Shown piece after piece: positions 14,306-20,756 of a DNA stretch of 26,332 nt. The translations under genes and the position numbers were made by a program. Source of the stretch: CAZNNH01 sp964574335 (GTDB lineage Bacteria; Acidobacteriota; Vicinamibacteria; Fen-336); the NCBI GenBank assembly GCA_964574335.1, contig CAZNNH010000077.1, forward strand, positions 1 through 26,332. Reading direction: 5' to 3'. How positions within the stretch are numbered: position 1 is the first letter of the stretch; each line of letters opens with the position of its first letter. Below the pieces are notes generated by a model. That model did not search any database. It was not told the origin of the DNA and worked only from the letters and a program-made list of their open reading frames with translations.

Positions 14306-16054
14306 ATGAACGAACCGCAAGCGTCGACGTCGACCGGCGTTGAGGCGCGCCCATGGTTGAGCGACCACGAGCTCTCGGTCGCCTGCTGGACCGTCGGCGC
14401 TTCGCTGCTGTCGTTCCTGGTGCTGACCCACGTCGGCGTGGTCGGGTGCTTTGCCGTGGGTGCGCCGGTCTCCGCGCTGGTGGCACCGGTCAGCCTGGTG
14501 CTGGCCGTGCTGGCGGGCGACCGGCTGGCGCGCCGGGAGGGGCTCGCCGGCCATCTGCGTCTCGTCTCGGCGGTGCTGGCGGTGGCCGTGGTCTTTGGCG
14601 CCACGCTGCTGGCGGCGGCCTTCTTCGACATGTCCTGGGACGGGCAGTGGTACCACCAGACGGCGGTGTACAAGATGGCCGAAGGGTGGAACCCGCTGCA
14701 CGACCCGATGCACTCCTTCATCGGGCACCTCGAGCCATGGGTGCGCCACTACGCCAAGGGGCCGTGGTATACGGCCCTGGCCGTCTACCAGACCACCGGG
14801 GACATCGAGGCCGCCAAGCTGGCGCCATGGGTGGCGGCCGTGGCCCCGCTGCTGTGTGTCTTCGCCACCGGGCTCGACCTCGGGCTGGGCCGGCGCTGGG
14901 CCGCCATCGTCGCCGCCGCGGCCGGCCTCAATCCCGTCATCGTCTGTGAGCTCGCCACCTACCAGGTCGACGGCCTGCTGGTCGGCTACCTCCTCTGCTT
15001 CATCGTCGCGTTCCTGCGCTTCTCCCGGCGCCCCGGCCTGACCGTCGCCTGGGTGGGGACGACCAGCGTGCTGCTGTGCGTCAACACCAAGTTCACCGGC
15101 CTGGTCTACCTGGGCTTCTTCGCGGCGGCCGCCGGGCTCTACCTGGCGATTCGACAACGCCGTCTGCTGCTCCGCTACGCGGTCTGGCTCGCCGTGTCGG
15201 TGCTGGTGGCCACGGTGGGGCTGGGCTTCAATCCGTACGTCACCAACACCTTCCACCGGGGCCACCCGTTCTACCCCCTCGCCGGCTCCGAGCGCTACCC
15301 CAGCATGGCCGACCAGGGTCGGGACCCCATCGAGCGCTACGAGACCCCGCACAACATGATGGGTCGCAACCGCCTGGTCCGCCAGGCCTACGCCCTGTTC
15401 GGGCGTCCCGGGGCCCAGCCCTACTATCCGGGCGAGGACGCCCAACTGATGTGGCCCTTCGCCGTGCGCTTTGAAGACTTCGCGATCTTCTACTTCCTCG
15501 ACGTGCGCATCGGTGGCTTCGGTCCGCTCTTCTCGGGGCTCTTCCTGCTCGGCCTGCTGCCGCTGGCGGCGGCCTTCAGGCGACCGCAAGCGCCGCGCCT
15601 GCTGCTGGCCCTGGGGGCCGGCACCATCGTCGCCTCGCTGCTGGTCAGCGTGCACACCTGGTGGCCGCGCTATGGCCCCCAGCTCTGGTGGCTGCCGATC
15701 CTGGGCATCCTCGCCGGGCTGGGCTGGGCGCCCGGCCATCCCCTTCGCTGGACGGCGCGGGCCATGACCGCGCTCTTGCTCGTCAACGCCGCCCTGATCG
15801 CGTTCGTCCACCTCCGCTGGGAGCTCACCACCACGCGGGCGCTGGAGGCGCAGCTTGCCGAGCTGCGGGACGGGGGACCGCTCGAGGTCGACTTCCAGTA
15901 CTTCTACGAGCCCGACAGCCGACGGCTTCGACAAGCCGGCATCGACTTCGTCGCCACCGACCGGCTGCGCTGCGCCAATCCCATCGAGATCATCAGCGTC
16001 CCGGACGGCTATCCGATGCCGGTCCGCGCCTGCAGGGTCCCGCCGCCGCTGTAG
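14306..16054 (+). CDS. Multi-pass membrane protein, probable GT-C-fold glycosyltransferase
   Basis: 582 residues with about 11-12 hydrophobic helices. After helices 2 and 3 (about residues 50-110) the loop FFDMSWDGQWYHQTAVYKMA contains the acidic D-x-D/W-D type site and Tyr/His residues expected in the first external loop of GT-C polyprenyl-phosphate-sugar transferases. Later periplasmic loops are rich in aromatic and charged residues (NPYVTNTFHRGHPFYPLAG, and the HNMMGRNRLVRQAY region). The C-terminal 80 residues form a soluble domain. Such enzymes take a sugar from a lipid carrier and transfer it to lipids, proteins or polymers on the outer face of the inner membrane. No glycan gene cluster lies around it, so donor and acceptor are unknown. 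Its end faces the second ADOP permease with only 40 nt between. Confidence 0.7.
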   Translation: MNEPQASTSTGVEARPWLSDHELSVACWTVGASLLSFLVLTHVGVVGCFAVGAPVSALVAPVSLVLAVLAGDRLARREGLAGHLRLVSAVLAVAVVFGATLLAAAFFDMSWDGQWYHQTAVYKMAEGWNPLHDPMHSFIGHLEPWVRHYAKGPWYTALAVYQTTGDIEAAKLAPWVAAVAPLLCVFATGLDLGLGRRWAAIVAAAAGLNPVIVCELATYQVDGLLVGYLLCFIVAFLRFSRRPGLTVAWVGTTSVLLCVNTKFTGLVYLGFFAAAAGLYLAIRQRRLLLRYAVWLAVSVLVATVGLGFNPYVTNTFHRGHPFYPLAGSERYPSMADQGRDPIERYETPHNMMGRNRLVRQAYALFGRPGAQPYYPGEDAQLMWPFAVRFEDFAIFYFLDVRIGGFGPLFSGLFLLGLLPLAAAFRRPQAPRLLLALGAGTIVASLLVSVHTWWPRYGPQLWWLPILGILAGLGWAPGHPLRWTARAMTALLLVNAALIAFVHLRWELTTTRALEAQLAELRDGGPLEVDFQYFYEPDSRRLRQAGIDFVATDRLRCANPIEIISVPDGYPMPVRACRVPPPL

Positions 16055-16094
16055 TCACGCCCCATCGCCCTCCCCCTGATCGACGGGCCCGCGT

Positions 16095-18749
16095 TCACTG
16101 CTCGCGCAGCAGCACCGCCGGGTCGAGGGCCAGCACGCGGCGGGCGGGGATCCAGGTCGCCAGGAGCCCCAGCAGCACCATGCAGGCGACCACGCCGGCC
16201 AGCACCAGCGGATCGCGGGGCGTCGCCTGGTAGACGATCGAGGCCAGCACCCGGCTGGCCAGGATCCCGAGCAGCAGACCGGCGGCCGATCCGAGGGCCA
16301 GCAGCTCCAGCGCGCGCCCCAGCGCCGACCGCAGCACGTCCCTTCGCCGAGCGCCGAGCGCCAAGCGGATGCTCAGCTCGCGCAGCCGCCGGCTCACCGA
16401 GTACGCCGCCATGCCGAAGACGCCCGTGAGCGAGAGCAGGGCGCCGATCAGGCCCAGCACGCCGAGCGACAGCACCGCCATGCTCGCCGGAAAGACCACC
16501 ACCTGAAGCATGTTGTCCCAGGTGTCGACGTCGGCGGGGAGGGCATCGTCCAGGGCGCTCAGCCGGCTCCGGATGGCGGCGGCGAGCTGTTGCGGGTCCC
16601 GCGCCGAGCGGACAAGAAGGCAGGACTGGCTCTGGGGCGCCTGCAGGAAGGAGAGGAAGATCGCCGGCTGCTGCTCCTCCCCGAGGCCCATGTACTTCCC
16701 GTCCGCGGCCACGCCCACCACCTCGACGCGCTTCCCGTCCCTGAGCCGGAAGGTATCGCCGAGGGACCCGGTGACCGAGCCGAACACCGAGGTTGCGAAG
16801 GTGCGGTTCACGACGGCAACCAGCGGTGCGTCCTCGTCGTCGTGCCAGGAGAGCTCCCGTCCCGCCAGCAGGCGGGTGCCGGCGGCGCGAAGGTAGCCGG
16901 GAGAGACACGGTAGCTGTAGGGCGACGCGGCGACGCTGGTGGGCGTCAGCTCCGCGGCGTCCTCCTCGAAGACGTCGGCCCGGGTTGAGGCGGCGTTGAC
17001 GAGGGGCGGGAAGCCGTAGACCAGGCCAACCCCCTCCACGCCGGGTATCGCCTCGAGCGCGGCGATCATGCGCTTCTGCGCCGGGACCCACTGGTGGCTC
17101 TCGTAGCCAGCCATGGCCAGGTTGGTGTTGACCACACAAGCGTCCCGCGGCTCGAAGCCGTAGTCGGCGTGGAGCGAGCGCACCAGACCGCGCACCGCCA
17201 CCAGAGACGAGGTCACGAGCAGGGCGCACAGGGCGACCTGGACGACAAGGAGCGTGTCGCGAAACGGCCGGCGCTGCCGGGAGGAAGCGCCGGGGCCCGC
17301 CTTCACCACCGCGTAGGGATCGGCCTGCAGCACCTGGCGCACCGGGACGATCCCGAACAGGAGACCGCTCAGGAACGAGAGCCCCAGGGCCACGGCATAG
17401 GTCGTCGCATCGGGGTTGACCGGCAGGTGGATGGGGACGCGCGGGAACGGCTGCCACGCGCTCAGGAAACGCAGCAGGAAGACGCCGCCCAGCAGCCCCA
17501 GGGTACCTCCGAGGAGCGAGACCAGCACGGCTTCGGTCAGAAGCTGCTGCAGGACGCGGGTGCGGCTCGAGCCCAGAGCCAGCCGGAGGGCCATCTCCCG
17601 GGAGCGGTCGGCGGTGCGGGCCGCGAACAGGCTGCCCAGGTCCACGCATGCCGCAAGCAGCACCACCCCGGCCAGCAGCATCAGCGCGGTGATGAACGCC
17701 TTGACGGGCCCGGCGAACGAGGTCAGGCCGACCCGTCCCAGGACCGCGTGCTTCTGGCCGAACTCCCCCGGATAGTCCTTCTCGAGCGAGGCGCCCACCG
17801 CCTCCAGGTCCGCCACCGCCTGCTCCGGCGTCACGTCCCGCTTCAGGTGCCCGAAGGCCTCGAAGATCCCCTTGTCGCTCCCTCGGTCGTCGAGCAGGCT
17901 CTCGCCGTCCACCTGCTGCTGGTTGACGATGGGCATGAAGAAGTCGGGGGAGATGAACAGGAGGGTGCCACGGAAGCCCTGGGGAGCCACCCCCACCACC
18001 GTGAACGGGTGCTTGTTCAGCAGCACCGTGCGGCCGACGACGTGCGGGTCGCCCTGGAAGCGGCCGTGCCAGTACGCGTGGCTGAGAACGAGATAGGGGG
18101 CGCTGTTCGGGCCGTGCTCATCCTGGGGGCCGAAGAAACGGCCGAGCTGCGGCTTCACCTTCAGCACGTCGAAGTAGTTGCCGGTGGTGGCGAAGCCTCC
18201 TGCAGACTCCGACTCGCCTCCGGCGTCGATGCCGACGAAGGCGAACTCGAAGGCGGCCAGGTCCTCGAAGCTGTGGTTGCGCTCACGGAGGTCGAGGTAG
18301 TTCGGATACGACTGGAAGCCCGGGTCGTGCCCATACTGCGTCCCCCAGAGGCTCTCCGCGTCGGGCACGTCCAGGGGGCGGAGGACCAGGGCGTCCATCA
18401 ACCCGAAGACCACGGCGTTCGCCCCGATCGCCACCGCCAGCGTCACCACCGCGGCCGCGGTGAAGGCGGGGGACTTGGCGAGCACGCGTAGGGCGAAGCG
18501 AGCGTCCCGGACCAGGTTCTCGAGCACCAGCAGGCGGCGCTCGGCCCGCCAGCCCTCCTCCGCCGCGGCCAACCCGCCGAACTTCAGCAGTGCCTGGCGC
18601 CGCGCCTGCTGGGGCGACATCCCGGCGCGCAGGTTGTCGGCGGTCTGCAGCGCGATGTGCTCCTCGATCTCCTCCCGCAGGCGCGCCTCGCGCTCGTCTC
18701 GCGCCGCCGAGCTCAGCAGACGGGTGAAGAAGCGCCGGAGGGACCTCAC
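16095..18749 (-). CDS. ADOP-type ABC transporter permease (MacB/FtsX fold), second copy
   Basis: 884 residues with the same architecture as the copy at 619-3312. An N-terminal charged segment (about 1-80) is followed by the KSPAFTAAAVVTLAVAIGAN membrane helix (about 90-115), a periplasmic domain, a first FtsX domain containing REMALRLALGSSRTRVLQQL (about 380-400), a second periplasmic domain, and a second FtsX domain. The second FtsX domain has RRLRELSIRLALGARRRDV and ends WIPARRVLALDPAVLLREQ. The periplasmic regions differ strongly from the first copy, so the two probably serve different roles. No ATPase is adjacent. GTG at 18749 overlaps the stop of the second PadR by 4 nt; this and the alignment of the N-terminal domain fix the start. 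Confidence 0.9.
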   Translation of the reverse strand: MRSLRRFFTRLLSSAARDEREARLREEIEEHIALQTADNLRAGMSPQQARRQALLKFGGLAAAEEGWRAERRLLVLENLVRDARFALRVLAKSPAFTAAAVVTLAVAIGANAVVFGLMDALVLRPLDVPDAESLWGTQYGHDPGFQSYPNYLDLRERNHSFEDLAAFEFAFVGIDAGGESESAGGFATTGNYFDVLKVKPQLGRFFGPQDEHGPNSAPYLVLSHAYWHGRFQGDPHVVGRTVLLNKHPFTVVGVAPQGFRGTLLFISPDFFMPIVNQQQVDGESLLDDRGSDKGIFEAFGHLKRDVTPEQAVADLEAVGASLEKDYPGEFGQKHAVLGRVGLTSFAGPVKAFITALMLLAGVVLLAACVDLGSLFAARTADRSREMALRLALGSSRTRVLQQLLTEAVLVSLLGGTLGLLGGVFLLRFLSAWQPFPRVPIHLPVNPDATTYAVALGLSFLSGLLFGIVPVRQVLQADPYAVVKAGPGASSRQRRPFRDTLLVVQVALCALLVTSSLVAVRGLVRSLHADYGFEPRDACVVNTNLAMAGYESHQWVPAQKRMIAALEAIPGVEGVGLVYGFPPLVNAASTRADVFEEDAAELTPTSVAASPYSYRVSPGYLRAAGTRLLAGRELSWHDDEDAPLVAVVNRTFATSVFGSVTGSLGDTFRLRDGKRVEVVGVAADGKYMGLGEEQQPAIFLSFLQAPQSQSCLLVRSARDPQQLAAAIRSRLSALDDALPADVDTWDNMLQVVVFPASMAVLSLGVLGLIGALLSLTGVFGMAAYSVSRRLRELSIRLALGARRRDVLRSALGRALELLALGSAAGLLLGILASRVLASIVYQATPRDPLVLAGVVACMVLLGLLATWIPARRVLALDPAVLLREQ

Positions 18750-19093
18750 GACAGGTCCTCGGCCTTGGCGGCGAAGAAGCGGGCCACCAGCGCCGCCGTC
18801 TGCTCCCAGTCCCGGGCCTGGGCCTGCAGCTCTCGGCGCCCGGCGCTCGTCAGTCGGTAGTAGCGGGCGCGGCGGTTGTTCTCGGAGGCACCCCACTCCG
18901 AGGCGATGGCGCCCTCCTGCTCCAGCTTCAGGAGCACGGGGTAGAGGGTGCCCTGGTTGACGGCCAGCAGGTCGCCGCTGATCTGCTCGATGCGCCGTGC
19001 GATGCCGTAGCCGTGCTGTGGCCCGAGCACGTCGAGGGTCTTCAGCACCATCAGCGCCAGCGTTCCCTGGGGGACGGAGGTCTTGGGCTTCAT
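18746..19093 (-). CDS. PadR-family transcriptional regulator (second copy)
   Basis: 115 residues, the same length as the copy at 275-622 and with the same layout: QGTLALMVLKTLDVLG, GYGIARRIEQIS, NQGTLYPVLLKLEQEGAI (recognition helix and wing) and NNRRARYYRLTSAGRREL. It lacks an enlarged C-terminal domain, as in the PadR-s2 class. ATG at 19093 follows CAGGAG. It is co-transcribed with the permease and overlaps it by GTGA. The dyads at 19101-19141 flank its -10 box and are the likely autoregulatory site; they share no obvious sequence with the site at 222-256, so the two PadR proteins probably bind different DNA. Confidence 0.92.
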   Translation of the reverse strand: MKPKTSVPQGTLALMVLKTLDVLGPQHGYGIARRIEQISGDLLAVNQGTLYPVLLKLEQEGAIASEWGASENNRRARYYRLTSAGRRELQAQARDWEQTAALVARFFAAKAEDLS

Positions 19094-19100
19094 GATCGCT

Positions 19101-19148
19101 CCTGTGGGTTACCCATAGGAATCTATCACGCGTCCTGTGGGAAAGCAA
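19101..19148 (-). promoter_or_regulatory. Promoter and palindromic operator of the second PadR-ADOP pair
   Basis: On the reverse strand TTGCTT (19148-19143), a 17-nt spacer and TAGATT (19125-19120) form the promoter. Immediately downstream CCTATGGGT-A-ACCCACAGG (19119-19101) is a near-perfect 9-bp palindrome with one mismatch. A third half-site CCCACAGG lies within the spacer (19141-19134). The -10 is therefore flanked by half-sites on both sides, which is what an autorepressor would need. Confidence 0.68.
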
Positions 19149-19277
19149 CAGGGCAGCTCGAGTATGGCCAGGGGGATCCGGTACTGGGCATAGGAGCGCC
19201 TGGGCTGGTCGAGCAGCAGAGTACGCTGCCGGTCGGCTGGGCCGCGGCGACCTGTGTCGGACGAACGAGACGCGACG

Positions 19278-19919
19278 TTAGGGCTGCGTGCGGCAGGTGA
19301 TCGACACCCCGGAGGGGCTGCTCCGCTCGATGCGGGTGGTGAAGCCGGGACGCCCCTTCACGTAGTCGAGGAACCTCCCCACCCCGGCAAAGCCGTCGAG
19401 CACGTTGTGGGCGGTGAAGCAGGCCCCAGGTGCCAGCTTGTCCTCGAGGTCCTTGAAGTACCGCGTGTACCAGCCCTTGTCCGCGTCGGAGAAGACGAAG
19501 TCGAAGGGACCGGGCAGCTCCTGGACCAGCTCGTGGGCATCCCCCAGGCGGGCGTCCACGTAGGGCGCAAGGCCCGCCTCCTGGATGTTGCGCAGCGCCT
19601 GTGCATGTCGCCCCGGGTCGATCTCGAGGGTGGTCACCTTGCCCCCGGTCTTGCTGACGGCCCAGGCGATCCAGATCGTCGAGCGCCCCGTGGAGGTGCC
19701 AATCTCGAGGGCGCGGGTGAACCGCTTCGAGACGATGAGGTCGTACAGCACCTTGCCGTCCGCCTCGGGGACGTTGAGGCCGTGCCAGGTCCCCTGGTGC
19801 TGGTCCAGGAACGCCTGGACCTTCGCATCGAGGGAGGTGGGCGTCTCCGCGCCGCCACCCTTAGCCATCGCCACCGCCAGGCCGCCCACGACCGCCGCGC
19901 TCCACAGCCACTGCCGCAC
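19278..19919 (-). CDS. O-methyltransferase (class I SAM) with signal-like N-terminus
   Basis: 213 residues. GTG at 19919 has AGGAGGTGA 5-8 nt upstream, so the N-terminus is well supported. It reads MRQWLWSAAVVGGLAVAMAK, a signal-peptide-like hydrophobic segment. The rest is a complete methyltransferase of the caffeoyl-CoA/catechol type (Methyltransf_3/24): LEIGTSTGRS (71-80, SAM loop), TTLEIDP (96-102), DARLGDAHE, and FVFSDADKGWY (141-151) with the metal-binding aspartates and lysine expected in this family. HNVL follows (171-174). Divalent-metal-dependent catechol or CoA-ester methylation is the family chemistry. If truly exported, access to SAM is a puzzle; an inner-membrane anchor with the domain inside is the alternative. 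No operon partner is seen. Confidence 0.82.
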   Translation of the reverse strand: MRQWLWSAAVVGGLAVAMAKGGGAETPTSLDAKVQAFLDQHQGTWHGLNVPEADGKVLYDLIVSKRFTRALEIGTSTGRSTIWIAWAVSKTGGKVTTLEIDPGRHAQALRNIQEAGLAPYVDARLGDAHELVQELPGPFDFVFSDADKGWYTRYFKDLEDKLAPGACFTAHNVLDGFAGVGRFLDYVKGRPGFTTRIERSSPSGVSITCRTQP

Positions 19920-20012
19920 GTGTCACCTCCTCATCGCTCCATCTTGCCACGCCCCAGGCGATGGCGGCCGGCCTCCGGGACCGGCGACGGGTCAGGACCA
20001 GCCAGTGCTAAC

Positions 20013-20187
20013 ATGAACAACCGTTACTTCTGGCGGCTCGAGTATCGGAAGGGGTGGGATCCTCGAGAGGATCGAGTTCCGGACCAACACCACGCTGTGG
20101 AACCGCAGCTTCCCGGCCCTCCATGCGCGGCTCGCCGAGGTGAACCCGGCGGCCGTCAAGACGCCCTATCGATGGTGGCAGCTCTAG
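20013..20187 (+). pseudogene. Broken coding remnant of unknown family
   Basis: ATG at 20013 reads MNNRYFWRLEYRKGWD in one frame. From about 20053 another frame gives GILERIEFRTNTTLWNRSFP and ends KTPYRWWQL with TAG at 20185-20187. Both stretches have protein-like composition. The end looks like a genuine C-terminus, while the first frame turns low-complexity Pro/Arg after about 20075. A single-base shift in the GGGGTGGG region (20051-20058) would join them into about 57 residues. I do not recognise the family. Confidence 0.3.
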
Positions 20188-20198
20188 CGTAGGGGCCG

Positions 20199-20543
20199 CT
20201 AGCGAATCGCCTCGAGCAGCGCCTCGAGACCGGGGGGCGGCTCCGAGAAGTGGAGACCGGCCTGGTAGGAGAGGCCCTCGTGCCGGGTCCACACCACGGA
20301 CGCCTCTACTTCCAGGCAGACGCGAGGGGCCTCACCTCGGTCCGGGGGCTCGAACCGCAACAGGACCGACGTGCCCCGCTCGAGGTCCTCGCCGAGCCTC
20401 AGGCGGCAGCCGCCCTCGGAGAGGTCGACGGCGGTGGCGGGGTGCCAGACCTTTCCAGAGCGATAACGAGCGGCGACGCGGCACATGATCCGCTGGACGC
20501 GACGGCGGTTCGGACCGTCGTAGGGGTCGGCTCGGGAGCTCAC
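20199..20543 (-). CDS. PilZ-domain protein
   Basis: 114 residues from the GTG at 20543, the usual size of a stand-alone PilZ protein. The c-di-GMP-binding signature is present: an arginine-rich NRRRVQRIMCRV segment near residues 9-20 (R-x-x-x-R), then ATAVDLSEGGCRLRL (D-x-S-x-x-G), and the barrel strands SVLLRFEPP, VCLEVEASVVWT and YQAGLHF. It is expected to bind c-di-GMP in the cytoplasm and relay it to an unknown partner. Start choice: TATACT at 20558-20553 on the reverse strand is a near-consensus -10 only 9 nt upstream of this GTG, implying an almost leaderless mRNA; the ATG at 20627 lies upstream of that box. No good -35 is visible. Confidence 0.8.
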   Translation of the reverse strand: MSSRADPYDGPNRRRVQRIMCRVAARYRSGKVWHPATAVDLSEGGCRLRLGEDLERGTSVLLRFEPPDRGEAPRVCLEVEASVVWTRHEGLSYQAGLHFSEPPPGLEALLEAIR

Positions 20544-20681
20544 TGAGGGGGCAGTATACGACCAGACGGGGCCTCCGACCCCATAGGGCCGGCGCCCGGC
20601 GGGGCGTACCCGGGGACCGCAGGCCATGCCGGCAGGCCCACGACGGTGGCTCCGCCCGGGATGGTGGGTAGCGACCTGTGC

Positions 20682-20710
20682 TTGCCATCTCGTTGCTCAG
20701 AGGCTACTTT
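20682..20710 (+). promoter_or_regulatory. Promoter of the two-propeller sensor gene
   Basis: TTGCCA (20682-20687), a 17-nt spacer and TACTTT (20705-20710) form a good sigma-70-like promoter. Transcription starting near 20717 excludes the in-frame ATG at 20646 and supports the ATG at 20757 or 20766. Confidence 0.55.
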
Positions 20711-20756
20711 CGAGCGGAGACGGCCCTCCGGTTGCGAGGCCGCCCGCCTCTTGGGG

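Noticed and set aside
19142..19277. Reverse-strand peptide LLLDQPRRSYAQYRIPLAIL between the second PadR and the methyltransferase
   Set aside because: There is no start with a ribosome binding site, the stretch is short, and I cannot match it to a family; it may be chance or another scrap.
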